Assembly (NCBI GenBank): GCA_017885385.1
Contig: JAFNGF010000302.1
Coordinates: forward strand, 2,064-12,953
DNA length: 10,890 nucleotides
Direction: 5' to 3'
Source: Planctomycetota bacterium
GTDB taxonomy: Bacteria > Planctomycetota > Phycisphaerae > Sedimentisphaerales > Anaerobacaceae
This document shows, one piece after another, positions 1-6,295 of the stretch. A program made the position numbers and the translations under genes. The number at the start of each line of letters is the position of its first letter. The first letter of the stretch is position 1. The notes under the pieces are model-generated. The model saw only the letters and a program-made list of their open reading frames with translations. It was not told the DNA's origin and did no database searches.

Positions 1-38
1 GTTAAGGTATGTCCAAGGACACAAGGCTATCGAACGAA

Positions 39-105
39 GCTCCGCTGGCAGCGGAGCGAGCGAAAGCGAGCGGAGCGGCCAGCCTGCCCCGAGCTTGCCG
101 AAGGG
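39..105. repeat. GC-rich intergenic repeat with hairpin
   Basis: Positions 39-57 form a perfect 8-bp stem (GCTCCGCT / AGCGGAGC) with a 3-base loop. It is followed by a 15-base mirror sequence centred on GAAAG (57-71) and by GCCCCGAGCTTGCCGAAGGG at 86-105. That last motif has a close relative at 2434-2455, inside the other repeat-rich gap, so it is probably one copy of a dispersed element. On the minus strand the hairpin lies downstream of proB, but no T tract follows it, so I do not call it a terminator. Confidence 0.5.
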
Positions 106-127
106 ACGGCGTCTGTGGCTAAAACAA

Positions 128-190
128 GTCCGTGTCTTATTTGGCTCGTGTCTGTCAGTGTATTAGCAGTCGGTGTTCGTCCGTGTCTTA
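128..190. repeat. Short direct repeat running into the proB stop
   Basis: The 12-mer GTCCGTGTCTTA occurs at 128-139 and again at 179-190. Between them are related GTGTCTGTCAGTG and GGTGTTCG stretches. The second copy supplies the proB stop codon (complement of 188-190), so the 3' end of the gene touches the repeat. Confidence 0.45.
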
Positions 191-1288
191 ATAGTCAATA
201 AACACAATGTCTTCCGGGATGGCGACAACGTCACGATGGCCGGGGCCGAGCAGCCTTTTTATCTCAGAACTGTGCTTGCCGGCCAGGACCTTCAATTGGG
301 CGCTACCTAAACTGGTGACGGCTTTGGCATTATTATTGAGCATAACAACCTCGCCTGCCTCGAATGTGCCATCGACGGAAATTACGCCGCTGGGCAGAAG
401 GCTTTTATGGGCTCTTACCGCCCGCATCGCGCCTTCGTCAATATTTATCACGCCGGCTGCGGCGCTATTGAGAATCCATCTGGCGCGGTTACTCAGCTTT
501 CGCCTGGGCATAAAAATCGTGCCGACTTCTTCGCCGGCGATGATCCGGCTGATAACTTTTTTCGCTCTGCCATCAGCAAGCACCATTCGGCAGCCGGCAT
601 TGGCGGCAATCTTTGCAGCTTCGATTTTGGTTTTCATTCCGCCGGTCGCGTGCTCACTACCTGCGCCGCCTGCACTTTTGATAATGTCCTGTGTTATCTC
701 AAACACGACCGGTATCGGCTTTGCATCGGGGAATTCCCGAGGGTTTTTGTCGTAAAGAGCGTCGATGTCACTGAGAATGATCAGCAGGTCCGCATCAATT
801 TTGCTTGCAACAAGAGCGCTGAGTCTATCGTTATCGCCGAAGGCTGTGCCGATTTCCTCGGTGCTTACGCTGTCGTTTTCGTTCAGGATCGGCACGGTGC
901 CCAATCTAAGTAGTGTTTCGATGGAGTTGCGGAGGTTCAGGTAGGTTTTGCGGTTATTGAGCACTTCAGCGGTAAGTAGAACCTGGGCGACGGTGACGCC
1001 GTAGCGCAGAAACGATTTTCGGTACTCGGCCATCAGGAGCGGCTGGCCGATCGCCGCACAAGCCTGCCGCATTTTTATATTCTGAACCTTGCCGGCGATA
1101 TTTAATTGCCCCACCCCCATGCCGATAGCGCCGGAGGTGACGATTACGACCTGCCTGCCGGACTTCAGCAGACCGTTTATCTGGGCAGCAATCTGGCGTA
1201 CATAAGCGCCATCCAGGCCGCCATCTTTGGTCAAGATATTTGTGCCGATCTTTATTACTATTCGTTTTGTACCACTGAAATTTCGCAT
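188..1288 (-). CDS. proB: Glutamate 5-kinase (first enzyme of proline synthesis)
   Basis: Phosphorylates L-glutamate with ATP to give glutamyl 5-phosphate, the substrate of ProA, in the cytoplasm. The 366 residues match the usual two-domain length. An amino-acid kinase domain starts with VIKIGTNIL (about 11-19) and has VIVTSGAIGMG (48-58), the glutamate-site ENDSVST (137-143), FGDND (150-154) and GGMKTK (216-221). A C-terminal PUA domain follows (about 275-355). The usual GTGGM motif reads ATGGM here. The ATG has only a weak GGA upstream. The gene follows the secreted-protein gene by 67 bases and proA lies further upstream on the same strand, so the three may be co-transcribed, although repeats lie between proA and the middle gene. 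The fold and function are secure; whether proline feeds back on it cannot be read from the sequence. Confidence 0.95.
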   Translation of the reverse strand: MRNFSGTKRIVIKIGTNILTKDGGLDGAYVRQIAAQINGLLKSGRQVVIVTSGAIGMGVGQLNIAGKVQNIKMRQACAAIGQPLLMAEYRKSFLRYGVTVAQVLLTAEVLNNRKTYLNLRNSIETLLRLGTVPILNENDSVSTEEIGTAFGDNDRLSALVASKIDADLLIILSDIDALYDKNPREFPDAKPIPVVFEITQDIIKSAGGAGSEHATGGMKTKIEAAKIAANAGCRMVLADGRAKKVISRIIAGEEVGTIFMPRRKLSNRARWILNSAAAGVINIDEGAMRAVRAHKSLLPSGVISVDGTFEAGEVVMLNNNAKAVTSLGSAQLKVLAGKHSSEIKRLLGPGHRDVVAIPEDIVFIDY

Positions 1289-1355
1289 TGCTTGTCCGGC
1301 TACTTACTGGCGCACTACAAGCACATATTAGGTCATTATTTGCGACTGTTCAATA

Positions 1356-2156
1356 CTAATCGTCATCCAGACCCAGCTTCTGCTTATAGGCCCTGTGCAT
1401 CTGTTGCTTCTGCTCGGCGGGCAAGTCTTTTTCTGCATCCAGAAGAAGCTGATACAGCATAGCCTGCCAGCTTTTTTTCACGTGCTCGACGGCCTTGTGC
1501 TCTATCAACGGCATCAAGGCACCGATTGCCAGGCGTTTCGCCAGACCGACTTTTTCCTTCTTCATCCCAAAGTCGATGATCTTCTTGATGCCGGCCTTGA
1601 CACATCCGTCCGTCGGAACAATGATGCACCAGCCGACCTGCTGATCCTCGTTGTGTGGCAATTCTTTGAGGATTTCAGGCAGTCCGCCAGGCCCGATCGG
1701 GATGGGCACAAGAGACAGCACTACATCCATCTCCAGCCCCTCTTTCTCCATCTTCTCTTTGGCCTCCGTCAGGGCTTTCAAGGTATCTTCGGATTTTTCG
1801 CCCGCCTTCTGGGCCTCGGCCTTACTTACAGCTTCGATGAGTTTTGCGGCCTCAATAGGAAGGTTTTCGTTGTTATCCCTCACCAGGATAAGCCCGTCTG
1901 TCGGGTTTGTCACGCCGGCCTGCTTCAGATCTTTCACCACGGTCTGGAGCACTTTCTTAGCTTGGTCGGCGCCGGATTTCTTGCCGGCGTAAATAGAGCC
2001 ATACTCACACGGATACAACTTTCGTGTGCCGAGCTGCTCCGGCCAACCCTTTGTAGCCTGTCCCTGTGATTGCGAACCTTCTGTCCGAATAGTGAATCCG
2101 AACGAACACAGGAGCAACACCGCCAAGCCGCCTGCAATTAGAGGTCTGCGTTTCAT
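1356..2156 (-). CDS. Secreted protein of unknown function
   Basis: I do not recognise this 266-residue protein. It begins MKRRPLIAGG with a hydrophobic core (about 5-22) typical of a signal peptide. The LLLC in this segment is not a proper lipobox, so a soluble exported or periplasmic protein is more likely than a lipoprotein. The mature part is rich in Lys, Glu and Ala and strongly helical (about 60-145). A Pro/Gly-rich turn, VPIPIGPGG (150-158), is followed by a segment with two cysteines (GWCIIVPTDGC, 175-185) that could form a disulfide with C50 or each other. The tail is charged and ends in LGLDDD. An ATG twelve codons upstream is open, but the start at 2156 is preferred because AAGGAG lies nine bases before it. 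It sits between proA and proB, which may be accidental; nothing in it suggests a role in proline synthesis. Confidence 0.75.
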   Translation of the reverse strand: MKRRPLIAGGLAVLLLCSFGFTIRTEGSQSQGQATKGWPEQLGTRKLYPCEYGSIYAGKKSGADQAKKVLQTVVKDLKQAGVTNPTDGLILVRDNNENLPIEAAKLIEAVSKAEAQKAGEKSEDTLKALTEAKEKMEKEGLEMDVVLSLVPIPIGPGGLPEILKELPHNEDQQVGWCIIVPTDGCVKAGIKKIIDFGMKKEKVGLAKRLAIGALMPLIEHKAVEHVKKSWQAMLYQLLLDAEKDLPAEQKQQMHRAYKQKLGLDDD

Positions 2157-2165
2157 AATGCTGTT

Positions 2166-2171
2166 CTCCTT
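2166..2171 (-). promoter_or_regulatory. Ribosome binding site of the secreted-protein gene
   Basis: On the minus strand this reads AAGGAG, nine bases before the ATG at 2156. It decides the start in favour of the shorter reading frame, which then begins directly with a signal peptide. Confidence 0.7.
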
Positions 2172-2306
2172 ATTATGCAAATAGATTAGCACGGACGGCT
2201 CATTTCACACAAGCGTAATTTGCCCTCAGCCTGTTACGGTTTTGTTACCGCTTTATCTTTTTTGATGATTCTTTGTGATGTCTGCGAGCCACACTTGAGA
2301 GTTTAC

Positions 2307-2386
2307 CCCTTCAATGGATTCAGAGCCTGCCCTGAACCCATTTGACCAGGGTCAGGGTAAGCTATAGCCGAAGGGGCAGGCTCTGA
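2307..2386. repeat. Inverted repeat with perfect 13-bp arms
   Basis: TCAGAGCCTGCCC at 2320-2332 pairs exactly with GGGCAGGCTCTGA at 2374-2386. CCCCTTC (2307-2313) can alternatively pair with GAAGGGG (2370-2376). The 41-base interior is not obviously coding. It lies in the gap between proA and the secreted-protein gene and looks like a dispersed intergenic palindrome. Confidence 0.6.
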
Positions 2387-2404
2387 GTGCAGTCATCCAT
2401 TCTT

Positions 2405-2553
2405 TGTCATCTCGAGTGGAGCGTCAGCCTTTAGCCCTGAGCCTGGTCGAAGGGGCAGTCGAGACATCTGCTCGCGGATGGTAACAGCCTGTCACATCCA
2501 GGCAGATTTCTCCGCTCCAGCCTGCCTTTGGCGAGCCTCCGGTCGAAATGACA
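2405..2553. repeat. Large imperfect palindrome, about 150 bases
   Basis: The outer arms TGTCAT (2405-2410) and ATGACA (2548-2553) match. Moving inward, TCGAGTGGAGCG is mirrored by the complement of the segment around CTCCGGTCGA. Near the apex GAGACATCTGC...GGATG (2461-2480) is mirrored by CATCC...GCAGATTTCTC (2495-2512). The apex is 2481-2494. The left arm carries GCCCTGAGCCTGGTCGAAGG, akin to the motif at 86-105. As DNA or RNA it would fold into one long broken hairpin. The phrase ATTTCGACCGGAG with GAGAAATCT resembles dispersed palindromes I have met in other environmental bacteria; this is recollection, not a search result. Confidence 0.6.
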
Positions 2554-2604
2554 CATAGTGGAAGCAGCGGGGCGAGACCTACAACCGGCGGTGGAACGGG
2601 TAAG

Positions 2605-2688
2605 AATGACGCCCAGGATAAACCTCGGGGCTAAATGACGGGCGGCAAAACGCAACAAATGACTCCAGGATAAACCTGGGAGCTAAAT
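2605..2688. repeat. Pair of direct repeats, each forming a hairpin
   Basis: A 24-base unit beginning CCAGGATAAACCT and ending GCTAAAT occurs at 2613-2636 and 2665-2688 with 22 of 24 bases identical. AATGAC precedes both copies. Each folds with an ATAAA loop: GCCCAGG against CCT..GGGC in copy 1, and CTCCAGG against CCT..GGAG in copy 2. The second copy ends nine bases before the proA stop side, so on the minus strand these hairpins follow the end of proA and could slow or stop transcription. No T tract follows them. Confidence 0.55.
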
Positions 2689-2696
2689 ACTATTCA

Positions 2697-3989
2697 CTAA
2701 TCTCTAATCACTATCTTCTTGTGCGTAAATTTCTTTGCGTTCGGGCCACAATAGTCGGCGACGATTTGGCCGGCGCCGATCAGCTTCCATTTGTAAATCA
2801 CCAGGCCTTCCAGGCCGACGGGGCCGCGAGCGTGAATCTTGTTCGTGCTAATGCCCACTTCCGCACCGAGTCCGTAGCGATAGCCATCGCTAAAACGGGT
2901 GCTGCAATTCCAAAAGACATTGGCTGAATCAATCAGACGCATAAACTTCTCGGCCTTTTCCTTATCAGAGGTGACAATGGCATCTGTGTGGCGCGAGCCG
3001 TAGCGGTTTATGTGCTCGATTGCCTCGTCAACGCCGGCAACAACTTTTATCGAGAGGATGTAATCAAGATACTCGGTTGACCAATCCTGTTCTGTTGCAG
3101 GTCTTACGTCGATCACGGCTGCGGTTTTGGGGCAGCCGCGTAATTCGACACCCTTCTGCTCCAGGGCGGCTTTTATTCTGGGCAAAAACTTTTTGGCAAT
3201 TTTATCGTCCACAAGCAACGTCTCGGCTGCGTTACAAACGGCGACGTACTGGCACTTGGAATCGACCACGATATTTACAGCCATATCCAAATCAGCGTCG
3301 CCATCCACATAGACGTGACATATACCTTCGGCGTGTCCGAGCACGGGAATACTGGTATTATCCATTATATAACGGACGAATTCATTTGAGCCGCGGGGGA
3401 TAATCAAGTCGATATACTTATCCAGAGCCAACATTTCTGCGACATCCTGGCGTGTCTCTAATAGGTGAATCCATCCCTTGGGCAGGCCGGCTTCTTCGCT
3501 GGCTTGCGCAATGATTTCGGCGAGGATTCTGTTGGTCTTGGCGGCTTCGCTTCCGCCTTTAAGCAGGACGGCGTTTCCGCTTTTGAGGCACAGCGTTGAG
3601 ATTTGTACCAGGGCATCGGGGCGAGACTCAAAAACGATGCCGATCACGCCAATCGGGCAGCTAACCTTGTAAAGCTCAAGGCCGACATCCAGCTCGGTGG
3701 CAGTGAGTGTCTTGCCGACCGGGTCATCAAGTTTGATTAGACTTTCGATGCCCGCGCAGACTTCAGCTATTTTGCCCTGGTCGAACTTGAGGCGTTTTAG
3801 CAGAGGTGCTGCCAGATTGTTTTTTTCTGCGGCTGACAGGTCGTGCCTGTTGGCGGATATGATTTCATCGCTGCGCTGCTGTAAAGCCCCGACAATTTCA
3901 GCCAGCGCTTTATTTTTCACGCGCGTCTCTACTACCACCAGCTGGATTGAGGCTGACTTGGCCGCCGCAGCTAATTGGCTGATACTCAT
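2697..3989 (-). CDS. proA: Glutamate-5-semialdehyde dehydrogenase (glutamyl phosphate reductase)
   Basis: Reduces glutamyl 5-phosphate with NADPH to glutamate semialdehyde, the second step of proline synthesis; its substrate is labile and is made by ProB. The 430 residues fit the family. Visible signatures are the nucleotide-binding region SCPIGVIGIVFESRPD (about 110-125), SGNAVLLKGG (137-146), the catalytic cysteine C252 in YVAVCNAAETLLV (248-260), and the C-terminal block RFSDGYRYGLGAEVGIS followed by HARGPVGLEGL. The common YPAACNA motif reads YVAVCNA, with the cysteine kept. A GGGGA ribosome site lies six to seven bases before the ATG. A good promoter lies about 50 bases upstream, overlapping that of the tRNA gene. 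Order on the strand is proA, secreted protein, proB. Confidence 0.96.
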   Translation of the reverse strand: MSISQLAAAAKSASIQLVVVETRVKNKALAEIVGALQQRSDEIISANRHDLSAAEKNNLAAPLLKRLKFDQGKIAEVCAGIESLIKLDDPVGKTLTATELDVGLELYKVSCPIGVIGIVFESRPDALVQISTLCLKSGNAVLLKGGSEAAKTNRILAEIIAQASEEAGLPKGWIHLLETRQDVAEMLALDKYIDLIIPRGSNEFVRYIMDNTSIPVLGHAEGICHVYVDGDADLDMAVNIVVDSKCQYVAVCNAAETLLVDDKIAKKFLPRIKAALEQKGVELRGCPKTAAVIDVRPATEQDWSTEYLDYILSIKVVAGVDEAIEHINRYGSRHTDAIVTSDKEKAEKFMRLIDSANVFWNCSTRFSDGYRYGLGAEVGISTNKIHARGPVGLEGLVIYKWKLIGAGQIVADYCGPNAKKFTHKKIVIRD

Positions 3990-4036
3990 CTCAATCCCCT
4001 ATTGACCATTTGCGAATGGATTTTGTAATATGATAG

Positions 4037-4065
4037 ATTCTAAATAGCTTAGGTATAATAATCAA
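4037..4065 (-). promoter_or_regulatory. proA promoter
   Basis: Read on the minus strand: TTGATT (-35, at 4060-4065), a 17-base spacer, then TAGAAT (-10, at 4037-4042). Transcription would start near 4030, giving a leader of about 40 bases. The -10 box matches the sigma-70 consensus at five of six positions. The spacer contains the opposing tRNA -10 box. Confidence 0.6.
4054..4059 (+). promoter_or_regulatory. tRNA-Gly -10 box
   Basis: A perfect TATAAT, with a predicted start near 4066, about seven bases before the mature tRNA 5' end at 4073. No convincing -35 box stands 16-18 bases upstream (the sequence there is TGATAG). Confidence 0.5.
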
Positions 4066-4072
4066 TGGCACT

Positions 4073-4144
4073 GCGGGTGTAGCATAGCGGCTAATGCACC
4101 GGCCTTCCAAGCCGGCTAGGTGGGTTCGATTCCCATCACCCGCT
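4073..4144 (+). tRNA. tRNA-Gly (anticodon TCC)
   Basis: The 72 bases fold as a full cloverleaf. The acceptor stem is GCGGGTG (4073-4079) with CACCCGC (4137-4143) and discriminator T at 4144, as usual for bacterial glycine tRNAs. The anticodon stem is CCGGC/GCCGG with loop CTTCCAA and anticodon TCC at 4106-4108, which reads GGA and, by wobble, GGG. The T stem is GTGGG/CCCAT with loop TTCGATT. The 3' CCA is not encoded and must be added enzymatically. It diverges from proA. Confidence 0.95.
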
Positions 4145-4446
4145 TTCTTGCAGGTCTGGCGCCTGTATCTTCCGAGCAAATCGCGCGGGCTTGATTGCTG
4201 GTATGCGCTGCCCCTTTATGCTCTTGCCGGCCTTCACCATATCTACAACATTACGGCGGTCCTTGCGGCGCTGCGGCAGAATTCACAGTCGCTCGTAACG
4301 AGTGCCCTGCCGGCTGAAAAAAAAGTGCCTCGACCAAAACTCTTGTGATTCAGCGTAAGAGCTTGCGACAGCTTGAATTATCCCTGCCCGAGAGCAAGTC
4401 CTATAAGAAAATTTCCCGAATTTTTTGAAAAACTGACTATTGTGTA
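4145..4446. other. Stretch without a recognisable gene
   Basis: About 300 bases between tRNA-Gly and the mraZ promoter. I see no convincing protein or RNA gene. It holds a small dyad CTCGTAACGAG (4292-4302), a weak stem GCAAATC...GATTGC, a run of eight A at 4317-4324, and an AT-rich block just before the mraZ promoter (4407-4434) that could act as an UP element. A frame that opens inside the tRNA and runs across it has no family features. Confidence 0.4.
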
Positions 4447-4474
4447 TTGACTCAGTGGTAAGAAGTGGTACGAT
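4447..4474 (+). promoter_or_regulatory. mraZ promoter
   Basis: TTGACT (-35, 4447-4452), a 16-base spacer, and TACGAT (-10, 4469-4474). Start of transcription is expected near 4481, leaving a leader of about 30 bases before the mraZ ATG. This is the most plausible promoter for the whole division run. Confidence 0.6.
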
Positions 4475-4500
4475 TTCCCAACACAGAGCCAACGAGTGGG
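4454..4500 (+). promoter_or_regulatory. Probable MraZ operator repeats
   Basis: AGTGGT occurs at 4454-4459 and 4464-4469, exactly ten bases (one helical turn) apart, within the promoter spacer. A third AGTGGG lies at 4495-4500, 31 bases further, in the leader. MraZ is known in other bacteria to bind GTGGG/TGGGN-type direct repeats with ten-base period in front of its own gene. The position between -35 and -10 suggests autorepression. Only two adjacent boxes are seen where three or four are usual. Confidence 0.55.
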
Positions 4501-4509
4501 ACGAAATTT

Positions 4510-4983
4510 ATGCTTTTATTAACAGGTGAGTACCAGCACGTTATTGATGACAAAAGCAGAGTCCTTATCTCGAATAGGCTCAGAAGTCAAATTGACGCCG
4601 ACGAGCACGGCAGTAATTTCTACCTTGTCCTGGGCGCAAACGGCATACTCTGCTTATATCCGGAGAGGTACTTTGAGCAGATGGTCCTTTCTCTCGCCCC
4701 GCAGACCACTGCACCAGACGAGGCCGTAGCTTTTGAACGAATGAGCTTTGCTTTGGCCAGCAAGGTGGAGCTGGATCGGCAAGGCCGGCTGCTGTTGAAT
4801 GAAACACTGCGAAAAAGGGCCGGGCTCAAAGAGCAGATTACACTCGTTGGCGTCAGAGACCACATCGAGCTGTGGAATAGCCAAGACTGGGACCAATACC
4901 TTTGCGACCATATGCCTCAATACCAGAAGCAGATGATGCAGGCCCGACAGCTTGTGCTACAAAAACAGAACAAGGAGCTTTGA
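4510..4983 (+). CDS. mraZ: MraZ, transcriptional regulator of the division cluster
   Basis: A DNA-binding protein that controls its own cell-division and wall operon. The 157 residues hold two SpoVT/AbrB-like halves. The first starts LLLTGEYQHVIDDKSRVLIS (about 2-21); the second contains SKVELDRQGRLLLNETLRKRAGL (about 88-110). Both keep the D-x-x-x-R type core typical of the family. The C-terminal tail (about 130-157) is Gln-rich and probably a helix. The frame is open from 4465, but the first MraZ residues match from the ATG at 4510, and the upstream part coincides with promoter and operator sequence. No strong ribosome site is seen; the GTGGG box occupies that place, so bound MraZ could affect more than RNA polymerase. 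It heads the run small protein - rsmH - LysM - ftsL - ftsI. Confidence 0.93.
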   Translation: MLLLTGEYQHVIDDKSRVLISNRLRSQIDADEHGSNFYLVLGANGILCLYPERYFEQMVLSLAPQTTAPDEAVAFERMSFALASKVELDRQGRLLLNETLRKRAGLKEQITLVGVRDHIELWNSQDWDQYLCDHMPQYQKQMMQARQLVLQKQNKEL

Positions 4984-4994
4984 CTTTTTTTACC

Positions 4995-5000
4995 GGAGGT
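4995..5000 (+). promoter_or_regulatory. Ribosome binding site of the small gene after mraZ
   Basis: GGAGGT, the best ribosome site in the window. Two ATG codons follow, at 5002 and 5005. The second leaves five bases after GGAGG and is the better start; the first leaves only two. Confidence 0.7.
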
Positions 5001-5004
5001 CATG

Positions 5005-5214
5005 ATGACTGTGGCAGATGCGAACCATTGCCGGATTGTAAGTACAGCTCTGGCCGGCGAAAGGGGGATTGATGAGCAAACCTTCGCCTCGCTGGCAATT
5101 CTTAGCGAACGGCTCAGCCGGCTGAGAAAGCTGGATAGGGTCTTCTCCAGGGTCGAGTTTTCGCCCGATGTAAAAAAACTTAAAGGACAGAGAAACGCGG
5201 TACCCATAGGGTAG
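5005..5214 (+). CDS. Small protein of unknown function between mraZ and rsmH
   Basis: I do not recognise this protein of 69 residues. It starts MTVADANHC, has no membrane segment or signal, and its middle (about 23-50) is a Leu- and Arg-rich stretch, LAILSERLSRLRKLDRVF, that reads as one amphipathic helix. The tail is basic and ends NAVPIG. It starts 21 bases after the mraZ stop with a strong ribosome site, so it is probably translated in the same transcript. Canonical clusters go straight from mraZ to rsmH, so this is an extra gene. It could be a small adaptor or nucleic-acid binding peptide, but that is a guess. The ribosome site and position are the main evidence that it is real. Confidence 0.65.
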   Translation: MTVADANHCRIVSTALAGERGIDEQTFASLAILSERLSRLRKLDRVFSRVEFSPDVKKLKGQRNAVPIG

Positions 5215-5222
5215 TCCGTCGT

Positions 5223-5306
5223 GCGTCCTGCGTATTGCGTGAAGTTCTAATCACCGCAGCGCAAAAAAATGATATACGCGATACGCAATACGATGGACGC
5301 GATACG
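5223..5306. repeat. Inverted and direct repeats just before rsmH
   Basis: GCGTCCTGCGTATTGCGT (5223-5240) is the inverted form of 5283-5300, with 16 of 18 bases pairing across a 42-base interior. CGCGATACG also occurs directly twice, at 5277-5285 and 5298-5306. The second copy ends at the base before the chosen rsmH ATG, so the repeat abuts the gene or even supplies its first codons. Confidence 0.6.
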
Positions 5307-6233
5307 ATGCACGCACTACGATATAAGGTGCATGGCTCAATTGTAGAACATATTCCGGTTCTTGCAGGAAGTTTAGCCGAACAGATAAGCTTACCGCCGG
5401 ACGGGGTGATGGTCGACGCGACCATTGGACATGGAGGTCATAGCTTACTGTTCGGCAAAATTTTAGGCCCCGAGGCGGTTTTGATCGGCCTGGATGTCGA
5501 TAACAACGCTATTCAAAGGGCCAAACTCAGACTGAAAGACCTCCCCTGCAAGGTCGTTCTGCTCAATTCAAATTTCTCTCAGATCGCTGGGCATCTCCGC
5601 GAACAGGGTTTTGACAAGGTTGATTTTATCCTGGCGGATTTGGGCCTTTGCACTGCGCAGTTGGCCGACCCGCAGATGGGCCTGAGTTTTCAAACAAATA
5701 TGCCTCTGGATATGAGAATTGACAAAAGATTAAAGACCACCGCTGCCGATATAATTAATAGCGCGGATGAGAAATCCTTGGCTGATTTGATTTATAGGTT
5801 CGGCCAGGAACGGGCGTCTCGGCGGATCGCGCGGTTTATTGTCCAGCAGCGCCGAAGCGACCCGATAAATACGACCGGCCAACTGGCGGCGATAATTTAC
5901 AGGGCGTTGAAGCGGCCGGGGCAAAAAACAAGACCGAGGATACATCCGGCAACAAGAACTTTTCAGGCGCTGAGAATTGCCGTCAACAGTGAGCTGGAGA
6001 ATTTGAAGAGCCTGCTCATTGCAGCGCCGGCGTTGCTTAAGAGAGGCGGCCGCATAGCCGTTATCAGCTACCACAGCCTGGAAGACGGATTGGTTAAGAG
6101 TGATTTTAAGCAGAATGAAAAACAGGGCATTTACACAGTTATCACTAAGAAACCGATTGTGGCGACAAAAGACGAGGTAACAAAAAACCCGCGTGCGAGA
6201 AGCGCAAAGCTGCGGATTGCACAAAGACAATAG
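5307..6233 (+). CDS. rsmH: 16S rRNA m4C1402 methyltransferase RsmH (MraW)
   Basis: Transfers a methyl group from S-adenosylmethionine to N4 of C1402 in the decoding centre of 16S rRNA. From this ATG the protein has 308 residues, normal for the family. Motifs in order: HIPVL (family start); the SAM-binding VDATIGHGGHS; GLDVDNNA; ILADLGLCTAQL, where the usual DLGVSS reads DLGLCT; GLSFQTNMPLDMR; HPATRTFQALRIAVNSELE; ISYHSLEDGLVK; and the end NPRARSAKLRIA. The frame is open back to a TTG at 5235, but those codons lie in an inverted repeat and the family starts near HIPVL. GTG at 5328 is the other real candidate. Neither has a clear ribosome site. It is 92 bases after the small gene and 62 before the LysM gene. 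Confidence 0.93.
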   Translation: MHALRYKVHGSIVEHIPVLAGSLAEQISLPPDGVMVDATIGHGGHSLLFGKILGPEAVLIGLDVDNNAIQRAKLRLKDLPCKVVLLNSNFSQIAGHLREQGFDKVDFILADLGLCTAQLADPQMGLSFQTNMPLDMRIDKRLKTTAADIINSADEKSLADLIYRFGQERASRRIARFIVQQRRSDPINTTGQLAAIIYRALKRPGQKTRPRIHPATRTFQALRIAVNSELENLKSLLIAAPALLKRGGRIAVISYHSLEDGLVKSDFKQNEKQGIYTVITKKPIVATKDEVTKNPRARSAKLRIAQRQ

Positions 6234-6295
6234 CAAAAAAGTCAAACAGGGAAAAAGTCAACATAAGGCAGAAAAACTGGAAACGGAGTTTCGCT

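Noticed and set aside
39..57. Terminator of proB
   Set aside because: Strong hairpin but about 130 bases past the stop and without a T tract on the minus strand.
207..913. Plus-strand frames opposite proB
   Set aside because: They lie fully within the strongly recognised proB on the other strand and have no family features.
1395..2069. 224-codon plus-strand frame opposite the secreted protein
   Set aside because: The minus-strand frame has a signal peptide and a good ribosome site; this one has Phe/Leu/His-rich antisense composition.
2431..2658. 75-codon minus-strand frame in the proA gap
   Set aside because: It spans the palindrome and the direct repeats; its residues reflect repeat DNA.
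2613..2688. Possible CRISPR-like pair of repeats
   Set aside because: Only two copies, with mismatches, hairpins of another kind and no cas genes nearby.
4139..4246. Short minus-strand frame giving a Lys/Arg-rich peptide (MVKAGKSIKGQRI...)
   Set aside because: It ends inside the tRNA, has no ribosome site and matches nothing I know; base composition alone explains it.
4094..4348. Open frame of 84 codons starting inside the tRNA
   Set aside because: It begins in the tRNA anticodon region and its first residues are simply translated tRNA; no ribosome site and no family features.
5235..5306. TTG start for rsmH giving a 332-residue protein
   Set aside because: The extra codons lie in an inverted repeat, have no ribosome site and precede the usual family start.
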